From contig CAWUHX010000044.1 in NCBI GenBank assembly GCA_963922205.1, positions 1,302,001 through 1,366,000 on the forward strand: 64,000 nt of DNA. The letters run 5' to 3'. Source of the stretch: Romanomermis culicivorax. Its lineage: Eukaryota; Nematoda; Enoplea; Mermithida; Mermithidae. This document shows positions 1 through 12,900 of this stretch, in pieces. The translations under genes and the position numbers were made by a program. Numbering within the stretch: position 1 is the stretch's first letter; each line of letters begins with the position of its first letter. The notes beneath the pieces were generated by a model that searched no databases, had not been told where the DNA came from, and worked only from the letters and a program-made list of their open reading frames with translations.

Positions 1-254
1 GTCTAACTTAAAGCACTGTGAAACAAATTTTCTAGAAAACTATCCAATAGCATAATGAATTTACATCAGACGATAAATCGATGGTCAAGTCCTCTATGAT
101 GACAGGTGAAAGTTCAAAAAAATGTTAATCTTTCCGGCGTGAAGCGCCGGAAAATTTTTTTGTGTGTTGACATTCGGGGACGCTGGAAAATCAATTTTCC
201 AAACATTTATTTCAAGAATTAGATCCCGATTTGGTGTTCAAGAGTCGTAATTTT
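1..254 (+). repeat. Dispersed repeat, 3' end of the 817-bp family
   Basis: This stretch is recognisably similar, end to end, to the reverse complement of 21013-21260, the terminal part of an insertion in retrotransposon A1. Shared landmarks in order are a GTGAAACAAATTTTC block, the CATAATGA block, a GC hairpin (stem 131-139 with 145-153, five-base loop) followed by a T-run, a TTGACATTC block, an AATCAATTTTCC block and the end GTAATTT near 254. The left part of this copy lies outside the window. No coding potential is seen. The class of element is unknown; the A1 copy has a 6-bp target duplication. Confidence 0.7.
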
Positions 255-3024
255 TAGAATTTTATTATTTGGAAAAATTTAAAACCAGTAATTTTATTAT
301 TTGGAAAATTTTAAAACCAGTAACTCTCACGAACTTGGCCGAAAAGATATTGGTGGAAGAGTAGAAATTTCCGAAAACTAATTCCATGAAGATTCCAAAT
401 TGATATTACGTTAAGAAAGGAATAATCGCTTCAAAAGGGTATTGACCTTTTATTTATCTTTCTCAAAAATGTATTAATCTTTCTCAAAAGATGTTTCAAG
501 AAAAAACTGACAATCTTCATCAAATATCAAGATAAAATATTGAAAATTATTACTTAAAACATGAGATGATGAAAACTATTATAGATTGAATGATAAGTGA
601 AGGTAGACATGCTAAGGGCCGCGCCTGAGCTAGGTAATACATAATAATGATTATTAAAGTTATAATTTTGAGATTATGACCTTCTAAAACGCACCAAAAT
701 GCATCTTTTCTCTATCCGATCCTCAAAATCTTTTTTGTTATAATTTTTTCCAAATTATAAGATAGAGATAGAGACTATACGATAGAGAAGGAATGAGATG
801 AAAAAAGAAAGGAAGTAAAGGAAACTGAAGAAAAAATTGAACAAAAGAAAAATGTTTGGCGCCAAAATGGCTGGTGCCGAAATGGTGGCGCCGAAACGTC
901 TCTTTCCATAAGTGCGAAAGGCTCATAAGTGTGAGAGGCGAAAGAAAGACCCTTGACTGTAAGAGCTTTGTTTGTCATGTAATTTGAACGAATTTAATTC
1001 AAGCTAATGCATGCTTGGCCGGTTTTAATTTGAGTTAAAATATGCACATTTGAAAAAAATTTTAAAACCCAAGTTACAATGCGTACGTAGTTTTGCATAA
1101 GAATAATGCACATCTGTTGATCATAAAGTCTAGACCTGCTTGTGGCCTTGATGGCTTCATTTATCAATTAGCTGTCGTGTTCGAAAAAAGGAAATGACGC
1201 AATCATTATGTAGGTTTTCGCATTTCATTATTATGACTTTCTAACTCAAGCCAACTCTAAAGTAAATGTTTACTATCCTGCCTCTAAAGATATCCCAGTT
1301 ATAAAGGGACAGGATGATGAAGTGAAATAATGAAATGAAGAAAATAGCGAAAATCAAGCATGACGAACAATGCAGAAGTCTGAGAAAAATAGAGACAAGC
1401 TGTAAAGAAATTTCGCGCTTTTGTAATATTCTGCCAATCGTCACCTTTTGAGGTATTTACAGGCGCAACATTGCAATTTGTATGATGGTAAACACAAAAA
1501 TGGCGCATTGAAAATGTATAGTCTGCATATGACACTGGCGCATTTGAAAACCACCACAATTGGCGAGGCCGCAAATGAGAAAGCGCGAATGAAATTCGCA
1601 CATACAGCTAGGTACAAACCATCTACGACTTCTAGTAGGATTCAACTTAGCTGTGAATTTAAAAAGCAATCCAATCTGAAAATCGCAATTAAGAGGTAAA
1701 TTCACTCGTTAGGAACGAAGATGATATTCATTTCATCTGATAGTCAAAATTCGCATAGCCACAGTAAGGCAAAAATTGAAAAATTTCCGATTTTTTTTTT
1801 ATTTTTGACATGCATTTCTTTCAACTCCTGGAGGTATATGTACGTCAAACATTTACTTTTGTAAATTAACTTGACATTAGATAAATGTATGGGCTACAGT
1901 GTACTGTAGAAACAATAAGTGTTAAGTGCATACAGAGAATACAGCATCGCTTGAAGCATGAGATTTTTAACGCAAAATTTGTAAATGTTCCCACTAAAAT
2001 CACGATATCGTCCGCTCAGAAGCACCGAAAAATTCCGCATGTAACATGTGGCTTACGCTTCTGTCTACTGGTAAAAAATCACAAAAATTCACGTACTGCT
2101 AGGGGGTCGCGGAACTTGGAGTTTCTACACCAATTCTGTCATTGCATTTTCTGAGACTTGTGACATCTATTATGAAAAAATCACAAATTCCAAATTTTGT
2201 ATGCTGAATGTCAGGGTAAACATCCCGCATAAAAAACAAAATTCGCATAGTTTGAGTACCCTGCTTGAAATTTCAGTATTTTTTGACGTGTTTCAGTTTA
2301 TAACGAGACTTGAGATATATCAGCCTGGGAATGGCGTAACTTGATCGTTGAGCATTCATTAGGTCCAAGATACAATACGCTCTATAGTGTGACATAAAAA
2401 TATTTCCTTATCTTGCATTTTACACTTCCGTGAAATTTAAAAATGCAAAAAAACGGATAATGAAATCTTCTTTCGATTACACTGGAGAAGGTTACAACTT
2501 CAATCAGGAGAGATGTGTTTCAAAACAGTAGTAAGGCTCAATTCACCTAATTACAATGATTGTTGAACAGGGTGTCCAAATAAACTTTACGATTTCTGCT
2601 CAGAATATTGAAAGACTCGATGTGATGCGATTAATCGAAAAACAACACTCAAGTCAAGGCGCGCGCCCGTAAAATAGCATTGATCAAACTTCAGCAATTG
2701 CCAAAGAGTTGTGTCGAATGAAAATGGAAAATCCTAGGAATTTTCGAAAAACCCAAAAATTTAACTGTCTTTCCACCTTCATTTGCTGAAAGCCACAAGG
2801 CTTATTGTAATGCTCTCTAATGTGCTAAGTGTAGCTTGAAAAACTCGAAATACCCGAGCAGCAACCCATCAATCTGTGAATGACGAGAGACAAGTTGAAA
2901 AATAATGTTCAATAGCTATTGTGCAATACTCATGTTCGCATTGAACAGTTTCCCAGACGGAAATTTTTTTTTCAAAAAATAGGACACTAGATAACTCCGC
3001 TTTCGCTATAAAGAATCACTTTAC
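255..3024. other. Non-coding; distal intron or 3' part of the ADAMTS gene, with GC-rich minisatellite relics
   Basis: No exon of the ADAMTS gene could be assigned here, although that gene must continue leftwards because its fifth thrombospondin repeat has only begun at 3025. The DNA is AT-rich. Two short clusters of GGCGCC/GGCGCATTT-type words occur at about 848-935 and 1498-1610, resembling the minisatellite words at 8785-9195 and 17416-17568. A direct duplication of the phrase TTTTATTATTTGGAAAA is visible at about 260-325. Short open frames here show no family resemblance. Confidence 0.5.
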
Positions 3025-3982
3025 CCTTTCCCATTCGTCGTAGTGCCAAAATGGACAGAGAATTTCGCCACATTTTTGCTCGTTACTTTCGCTAATTATA
3101 TTTTCACAGTATCTGTCGTCTAACACATTGTTGCGAGAATCGACGCAATGTTTCGACCTTTTCTGTACACCATCACCGCAAGTAGCAGAGCACTTTAAAG
3201 GAAAAAGTAAAATAATTTGACTAAGGTACAGATTTGAGAATAGATAAATAGAATTCTAAAAAATTCCCTTGAGAAATAGAAACGTACCTTGTGAAATGAC
3301 AAATTATAAACTTACAGGACTCCAATTACTGTAGATCCATCGACGACCTTCACAATCATTGAAACAACGAACTGCAGATGGCGGTTTCTCTAAGTGGGAG
3401 CAATATTCCTCGGGTAAACGTTGCTTTTCTCCGCTACTAAGTATTTTAAAGCAAACTGAATGTTGCTGACGTTGCCCTAAACCACACAAGGATGAACACT
3501 GCGAAGTATACTCCGAAATCCAGCTGAAATATACAAAGGAACCGCTAAAAAATATGAGAATATCAATGATGATAGCGGAAAAATCTTTGCTCGCAGATAA
3601 ACATAAATGTTGTCTTTACTCATAAATTTTTCAATTCTAGTATTGTTAGCGGTTTTACTTCAGAGAACAATTCTCGTTGCAAATTTTTTCTTCAATTTCT
3701 GGCGGTCGAAAACCCTGACAATATCGTTCATTGACGAAAGATGACGGTTCCCCAGTCAACGCGCATACAGGCGTTCGTTTCATGGATCCTATCACAATTG
3801 AAAAACATTCTACAGGAGAAGTTTGTGCTACTTTATTCTAATGAACCTTGGCATATTTGGCTACAATGTGACCAGTCACTGTACGTCCAAAGATAATTGC
3901 GTCTACTAATAATGTGTGCATCGTCCAACTTCAAATATTCCCAAACAATGTCAGGTGCTTTTAATTCACCGACAGACAAGAC
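3025..3982 (-). CDS. gon-1: ADAMTS exons: end of spacer and C-terminal TSP1 repeats
   Basis: Exons 3847-3982, 3659-3788, 3316-3523 and 3025-3192. The first finishes the spacer ([17 protein letters not shown]) and opens TSP1 repeat 2 ([13 protein letters not shown]). The second ends it ([17 protein letters not shown]). The third holds repeat 3 ([18 protein letters not shown]) and begins repeat 4 ([10 protein letters not shown]). The fourth continues repeat 4 ([16 protein letters not shown]) and starts repeat 5 (FWHYDEWER) before a GTAAAG donor. More repeats must follow beyond 3025; none could be placed in 255-3024, so the next intron is probably longer than 3 kb. Confidence 0.88.
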
Positions 3983-6900
3983 CTAAATGGAAAATTTCAC
4001 AATTGAATAATAGGACGCTAACAGCTGATATCAATATACGTGTAATTGTAAATCTTCCAGAAGCGGTTTCGAAGAATTTATTCTTTCGACAACGCTATCA
4101 GAACCACTGTACTCCAATATAGCACCTTGAACGCGAATCTGTCTATGAAAAACGCTGACTTGGAAGTGACCGTTGAGAATGAATTGACCAGAACTATCTT
4201 GTAAAGCTGAAAAGTGAATCAAAAGCCGCGATCATACAAATAGGACGCATAAAATCTGGCTCTTTCGCGCACTAAAATAACGAAGTGTCAAATAATGAGG
4301 AATCAGAAGGTAAAAATTTGCGAAGCGACAAAAGACTGATTATCAGGTCCGCCAATCAACACATTTGATGAACAGGCAAATTGATAACACATCAATCTCT
4401 TAATTAATGTATAAGCCCTTTTAAAAGCAGACATTAGTCACGAATATTCGAAGTCAAATGTGCACGGCAAGGAATTTCCAGGGGAAAAGGTCCTCAGACT
4501 TTTCATCGAGAGGTGTAAGGGGTGAGTGAGCAAAAAAACAACAAAAGCTCCGCAAACATGTTTGTCATTCGTAAATATACATGAAAACAATCAAAAAATG
4601 TTCTTCAAAAAAGTTCAGAGAGGGGTGTTGGAGCATTTTTTCAATTCAGGCAGGGGCAGACAACCCCATACGAGGGTATGAGGGGATATTACTCCTACCT
4701 AAGTCCTGAAAACTGATCACTGAGTGCCTAATTTTGAGACCAAATGAAGTGTTTTGTGGACATTTAGCTATGTACACTACCACCGCAAATTTTCAGCTTT
4801 ACCCCTACCTGAAAACTTTGATCTTGGGGACCTCTGGGCAGGGGTTTTCAGGATCTCAGGTAGAAGAGTTTACCCCTATACCAACCCATGAGCATGTAAA
4901 GTATTTCAACTTTCCCATGATCTCCAACAGCCTAGAAAAAAAATACGACTGGAGAAGTCGGAATGAAATTTATACGCTCTTCGATTTGATTTCAAGCAAT
5001 TTTTTCTGGGCTAAAGCATGTTAAATGGGCATCAAAAATGTGATTTTCTCAATAACCTTTGACTTCCACATTAAAAACTAGTCTTCGAATTCAAATTCAT
5101 TTACCTAAATATGTATCATCATCCGATCGACCATTCCACGACGTCTGACGGATATCAATATTATTTAACCCGGCACGAAAAGTATATACAAAATTATAGC
5201 CTAAAAATAAATAAAACGTAAATTGTAAAATTAACAGAAACAAAAGAAAAGCTCAACCATATGTGGTTTTCTGATTGTATTTGCCGTATTCTTTATTACA
5301 TTTCGAACCATCACCGCCACAAATTCCGCAATGATCGCGCTTGGCGTTTGATTTGAGGTAACCATCGCAACCGGCTTGCTTCAAAATGTATACGGTTTAA
5401 AACTGTTTGTATTGAGTGAAAGAGAAAGATACTAGTGAAAGTGCTCATACTTTGCATTGTCCATCTACGCAGATATCATCCGATTCTTGATCACAAGGTG
5501 TACCGTCAATGACTTTCGATTTCATCATATAAAAGTCAGATCTTGATTCAACGGAACAATATAATTTGCACCGATCATTCGAGTTAACTGAAAAAAGTGA
5601 CGGCGATGCACGATGCGAAATGAACAGCGATACATTCGTGAGTCTAAGAAACAATAAAAAATGATCCGGACGAAAATTGGAAGTATCACGACCAGCCACT
5701 CACGCAATAGAATTCATTTCCTAGTTGGTATATTCACTACAGCTTTGTGTTGAAATTTCAATAAATAGACCTAATAAGATCGTTTACTGTTCTAACAGCT
5801 TCCTGGTGTCAATTTTGTTTTCTCACCTGCAAGTTAAGCACTCAGCAATATGTGACTTATATAGTGTGCCTTCTTACAATGAAAATGCTTTAGATTCGAA
5901 GAAAATTTGGAAAACTGAACAGTTTGAACACACAATCTTCAGTTTCTTATACTACGAGCAAATTAATTTTCCTGAAAAATTCGCAATTACAATTTTTCAA
6001 AATTTCATCAATTGAAGACCTGTAGCTGCCTCGAAATTCAGACTACTACTAAGTAAAAAACAGTTGACGCAGATATATCTCTTAATCAATATTCTTCTAC
6101 AAAAAACATGTGAAAATCTGAAATAAATTATTGGTTTTACGTGGAGCCCGCACATTCGATTTGTAAGCTTGAAGCTCTAGAGAAATTATGGTACTGAAGG
6201 GAATTTGACAGTGGCTGCAAAATTCGGAACGTGACATTATCGGTTGGTTACTGTACAACATATAGCCATTTCAGCCGGAATAATTTTCTAAAATTCTAAT
6301 CTACATGCAGACAATTGATTCAAATCCATATAGTCATACTTCCGGTATATTGTGGGACCCATTTGACGTCTTCAGGAACACCTTGAATTCCGCGTCGATC
6401 GTGATTGAATTCTGAACATTGAACTTCTCGGAAATTCGGCGTATCTAGTGGACATTCCTAGAGAATATAAGGAAGACAGGATAAAAAAGTGTGCTTTATT
6501 CAACATACTTTTCTACTTGAGCGATTTGAAAATTTTGTAATGAAAATTGCCGCATTTGATATGTTGTGAGAAAAATCGACAGACGTTGGCAGTCAAATTG
6601 ATCAAATATACATTGCAACTTCCAATATTTTTCTCTGCTAACCTTTCTTCCACTGATGATTAATTACCTTGACATTACAAGACCTGACGCGGATACGTTC
6701 GCCCAGACAATATCGGCCACCATTGCTGGGTCTGAAATTTTTCTGAATTAGCGCAACAAGATGCAAAAGACATTAGTTAAAATTTAGAAAATTATGCAAA
6801 TGTACGACCGCAAAAGCCATAAGTCGCAGGAAACCCAAAGGTTGGAGATGGCATACATAAGCTATCAAAAATAATATTGCGTTAATAACCTCGGATTGTC

Positions 6901-9900
6901 GCAGAACCTTTCCGATTTTTGGACACCACTACCACATGATCTGGAGCAAGATTTCCATTCGTGCCACTCTCCCCAATCGCCTTTCCGAGCCGACAATTGA
7001 TCTGGCGATACACCGACACATTCGCCGTGATAGCACCACTAAATTAAGATTCAAGGATAAGGCAATACAGAATTCTAAGGTGTACATGAAGAAGAGGTTG
7101 GAAGTCCGAACGGGTCAGGCAACTTTTTTATGGGTGAGGTCCCCGACTGTTCATACTCTATTGAGTCATAAGAAAAAAATCAATTTTTTCACCTAAAAAG
7201 TCCGAAAATAATTTAGAAGCAGAGCTTTTTTGTACTTTACAAACGAAACGGTCCAGAGTACAAAAAAAAATTTGGCTTCGTTTGTACCACTACTAATGAA
7301 AATTTTACGGAAAAAATTTTTTCAACAGCCGTCAGTATTCAGTACGATTTGTTTGTTATGCGTCCGCATGGATAACGAAAATCTAGCAGCTATGGCATAA
7401 TTAAAGCTTTTTGTAGAGTATCTCACTGGTGGATGTTCTGTGCCTCATGATCAACTGTTTTGTGTGTGTGCATTCGTAGTCTTATTATGTGAAAATGGCC
7501 AACATATTCATATTCCACATCATGTTTGTAGCGTTTTATTACAATGAATGTTTTTTTCCAGCAAATTTTCGCTATTTTTGGAGTACAAACGGTTTTTGAG
7601 AAGTCGTTTGTACCAATACAAACGGACCAAGTACAAGTTTAAAAGTAATAGTTGTTATCTAAAAAACTATAAAAATATGTGCGAGTATTTTTGGTGCAAA
7701 GTGCTGAGAAAACTGATATTCTTAATTTTTTTTCATCTAAAAAGATGGAGTTCCTATAGCCAACAGTACGGCTGACGATTTCTAGAGGGTTCCTGTGGCA
7801 CTTAGCTCAACTACATGTATTTGGAGATGCAGCCGGTGCCCAAAGCTAAACAACCCTAGCCATTCCTGACTACCCGAATCCCAGTTGATCGTTTGCCAGA
7901 CACACGAGTATAAGTGATTTTAGCAATTTTTGAGGGGTTTATCCGCACATTTGGTGAATATTTTCGGAATATTTACACAATGTATGATTTGAAAAACTCA
8001 TCATTGTCTATGCAATCTCATACTTAATTGGGGGATGGGCCATAGTAATACCCTTTCCAGAAATCGTCGGCGATATGGCGCCCTGCTCCAAAATTTGACA
8101 ATCATAGGGCTAACTTAGACCTAGTCATAGGCACCCCATCTTTTGGACGACAACTTTCAGACGAAAACATCGTCAAAAATGTCAATTTTTTCGGCGCTTC
8201 GCACCACGAATACTACTAAAAATTTAACAGAAGAAATAGAGGAAATTCGCCAAAATATTGTTCCTTGAAATCAGCATGAAGCGTAGTTATAATCAGATAA
8301 TTAATGATAATTTATGATAATCAGTTTTTCATAAAATGCTTGCAAATTGAAAATTTATCAAAATTCATAACGTCGTCAAGATCGTTAACAATAGGCTTTT
8401 ACTTCCGAATAATTTGCCCAGAAATTTGCTAAATGTTAGTTGAGTATGCTCACAAATTTACTGTCCTCTCTCATATAATGGTTCAGTAGAAACTTTAAAA
8501 AGTATGAAAAAATACTTGCCATGGATGGATCGAATATCCAGATCCGGATCTAAGCTTTGTAAAAGGACAGACTCCACGATACCATGGAAATGAATAGTAA
8601 CTAAAGTGATGCTTACTTTGTTATGACCGCAGTAAGTGCCATCTGCCCAAGGCATATGCTGAGTCCGGCATCCTGAGTAATGATGGGGCGTAAGGCTACA
8701 CCATAATAATTTGCATGTTCCCTAAGAATAAACAAAATGTTTAAAATATTTAACGTGGTATACTATTTTTGGATTGAGGTTCTGAAGCGCGAATGGCCCA
8801 TAAGAGCGAATGAGCCTTATAGGGCGAACGGCCCATAAATGCGGAAACAGTATACGCTTGAGTGTTGCTGTAAAAAATGCTCTCGAAATGCTTTACATTT
8901 TGTCTTATGTGGCTCAGAGGAACATAACGTATGCTAACGTTTAACATTTTATTTACTCTAGAACATCAACAAAAATATTTTCATTTATAATCATCCATAA
9001 CCACGAGGTATTTTTTACCAACTAGGAGACAAAGCTAAAGCCTAAGTTTGAATCGCCCCTTAATTAATTTTTATCCTACAGTTTTTCAAGTGACATGACA
9101 CTGTAGGATATAATATATCCGTGCTTAGTAACCCTTTTGATTTTTCGCGCTTCTAGGCCTTTTGCGCGAATAGGTTGTTTGCGGTTATGGGCTATACCAT
9201 ATTTTCAAGTATTCAGAACGTGAAAATCTCTATAAGCAACGTGTGAAACTGTATATAGAAATGATCACAATGAGTGGCATATGTTTAATGACGTTGAAAT
9301 GACAACTGATCAGGCAACTGAAGAACAAAATTCGATACCTAATTTAAGTTAAATGTTCCGGCAATAATGATAGTAACGTCGCAATCAGAGTATCACATCA
9401 AATCCATTAAGAAACGCCAGAAACTTTGATATAATATTCTTGGTCAAAAAAACCTGGCCACTTGAGAAACAGGGAATGTGATTGCAGTAAACAAGATAAT
9501 GGCGCATTTGAAATTATCGCGAACTGTTACGGTGTTCCGTGTGTCATAAAACATGATTATATCGACCACAGGATCATCTTGTTTATCGCAACCGGGCACA
9601 TATTTATTGCTTTACAATAATAGTGTACCGCACATTAGGGTTCGTTTTTATAATCTGGTATGATGCGATTAACTGTATTCTGCAACCATATTACTTACTT
9701 AGTACGCATCAGTGTTTCTTTGCACGACCCTTTTTGCTACGTGCAAAAAAATTTCAAAATAGCTTTGAGCGCCAAGTACATACAAAAGTGAAAAAATTGT
9801 GCCACGCAAAAAACATCTAAACTTCTTTCGCACAGCGGAAAAATATTACACTGAGGAAAAAAACCGCTACACATGCTTACCATGTATGGGCACAATGACG

Positions 9901-12900
9901 CAGATGGACCAAAAACAAATTGACATTGTTGATCAATATTGAACAATCGACCCGGATTTGGATTGTCAACAAGGTGGTGGATATACTTTTGTTGTATAGG
10001 CTTGTCAAACAGACATTTCGGTTGTGTATCCCTGAAATTATGGAATCAGAAGTAAAAAAATTAACGCAGCAAAGTTTATTATCTCAACTAACTCCAGGAA
10101 CTGTTTTAGTGTTTTTGAGGAGCATTGTGACCACGACCACGGATGGGCGTTGAATTCTAGTGTCGGCGCCATTATATGATAATTTTGTTTTTCCAGCGCC
10201 ATGTAAGCTTCACATTTTTTCTCGTCGTCGTGCGGCATGTTGAACCTGATAAATTAAGCATGTAGATAAACATTGATTATCCCAAAAATATCAAATAGAC
10301 AGCCAATAAGTTCAAATTTTCGATTGAAAGGATAGTGAATAATCAACATCGAAAAATTTGCATTTCAAATCTTACAAATGACCAAGTTCATGGGCGATAG
10401 TAAAAGCAGCACTCAGTCCATTGTCTTCTATAATGGCGCAGCTACGCAAATTATCACATATGGTTCCCAATTCAGCCAGACCTAGAAAAACCGAAATTCG
10501 GTATCACAAACCCAACAATCAATTTACATACCCAGTGTATCACATTTTCCGGGAGATCGGCATATATCGTGCCTAAAAGATCAACAATAACGAAATTTTT
10601 ATTTGCTATATTTATTACTGTTTACCTAGTCAATAGAATGGCCACGTCATGATGATACAGACTATTGTCGTCATCTTTATCGTTTAACGTTTCTTGCCAA
10701 CGGCAAAAATATTTCAAGGTCTCGTGGGCATCTCGGGTTATCTTCGGGCCAGCCTACAAAAGATAATTTATCACAAAAACGTTCTAACAAGTCCACATCG
10801 AAAACACTTCTTCATGATCGAGAATGATCAAACGAACCAAAACGATATTGATCGATGCTTCAATGCTAGGATGTCGATAGATTGAGGCAACCTATAAGAA
10901 CTCAATGTTGTTTCACGAACAATTAGACAACTGTTCTAGATAATTTTCCAATTATTTTATGCACCTTTTCGAAAATACTCGTAATTATATTAGTATGGAA
11001 TCTACAGTCTTGCAGTTCGGCACAAACCACAAATTCAGCGAATTTACCACTTTGACAATGATAAATAGATTTAATGACCAACAATTCATATTTTAGGCTG
11101 CAAAGAGCATTATAGAATCCATCCTCAGAAGCATGGTAAATTGGAAATTTTTCATAATTCAAATTATTCCCTTGTGAACGTAGCAGTGTTTGCAAATTTT
11201 AAAACGTAACGGGGCTATGGCACGATGATGATTCCGAGGAGGATTTCAGGACGCGCTTTGTATGTTCGTTACAACAAAAGTTTGTGCAACTAAGATAATT
11301 GAAGACCAAGGAAGATGTAATCATTCATTATTTGCTTACAATGGACAGCAATGTCGAAATGTAATTCTCTAAATTGCTTCCATGGTATCGACGTAGGCGA
11401 GCATCGGCCACGACCAAAACTTCGACATGATGTTCGCGGGATATTGATCTCTTGATCCGGTGTTGATTATTTGTATTTAGAAATTTCGAGGCCAAATGCT
11501 TATTTTTGTTCGCTGGAAAACGAAGTTTGTATAGATTATGGATGGTGACAAGTTTTCAAGCACCATACTTTACTTTTTAACGCGACATTAAAAAGCAAGA
11601 TATTATCTTTTGATTTTCGCTTTTTATTTTTTACAATGTTCAATCAGCCAGACAGAAATAAATAAAAAACATGGGCGATCCGAACTGCCGACCAGATTCG
11701 AAATATAGCTTTTTTCTGGTGAAACGTGCCTAAGACGAACGTTAAAAGGTAGCGAAAATGTTTTTTTCACTAGTACTTGGTTTTTACAAGCTGATCTTAC
11801 AAGAATTAATTCATCATATGGGTCATTGAAAAATGTGTTATTAAGGTAGAAACTGAGGATATGCTGCTATGTATATTTATGTTTAGTCTTAAAAAGTCCA
11901 CTAAACTTTCCACATTTAATATTTGTTGTGGTTCTTGGTTGGTTACATACTAGACTTTAAAACAGCAAATCTGAAATCTTTTTGGACAATATATCAGCAT
12001 CCAAATTAATACCTGAAAAATCCAAGATAAGTTTAGAGCTGGTTCGAGTTCAAGCAAAAGGAGTCAATGGGTTTCGAAAAACTTCAATATGATCCATTAT
12101 TTCATATGATTGAAATGATTATACTTGTATTAAAAAAATCAAAGGTCCTAAAATCTACTGAATTTCAAAAAGTAACACGTTTTACTGTTAGCTTTTAACA
12201 GTGTCGCGCTTTTATTTGACATTATCGACTAAAATTCAATCGTAATACTCCGTAAATTAGATTTAACACTGCATGAAATTTCCACTTGTATTTTCGTATT
12301 TATTCAAATAATTCACTTTAAATTGTCCACTTCCTTTTCGAAAGTGAAGTTCGATGAATGAATAGGAAACTCAACCATATTTAGGTTGAATAGTCAATTT
12401 TGTGGTGTCGGTTTTCATTTTGTTGACTGACGCAAAACCTTCTAGATAACACCAACAAAAGGGAGTCGCACATACAGTATTCTTTGCGCCGCATTTTGTT
12501 TACCGAGTAAATAAATGAATGCAGAGTCCAGTTAAAAATAGCTTCGATCAATACCATCAGCTAACACCCTTTAGACAGTTCATTTCTAGTCGCATATTTC
12601 TTAAATCTATGAATTCAGGTTATTAGGTGCGTCTTATCATGCTGAGTAGCAAATTTCGGGGATCAGTTCTTGCTTGAATAGTCTTCCAAATCTTATGATG
12701 TTCCTCTCGATTTGCTTCATAAAATCCAAAACATAGTGGCCAGAAACTAGGATGGAAGTTTAATATAAATTTTCGATTTTCAGTATGGCTCAACAAAATC
12801 GTGCTCATACGGCTGAAACCAAAAAATAAAGTTAAAAACAGTGTACTCGTAGGTAATTCGAGTTTTTCTAATTTGGAGAGTCCATTTTCGTCCGTTGATT

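Noticed and set aside
131..153. GC hairpin plus T-run as a bacterial-type terminator
   Set aside because: The genome is eukaryotic, and the hairpin belongs to a dispersed repeat.
10923..11195. 90-codon minus-strand frame as an extra ADAMTS exon
   Set aside because: The flanking exons 11340-11512 and 10808-10891 join directly in phase 0 through conserved catalytic-domain sequence, so this frame lies in the intron.
12623..12808. Minus-strand frame ([14 protein letters not shown]) as the missing prodomain exon
   Set aside because: A weak resemblance to the prodomain end, but no good splice acceptor and no matching phase; left unassigned.
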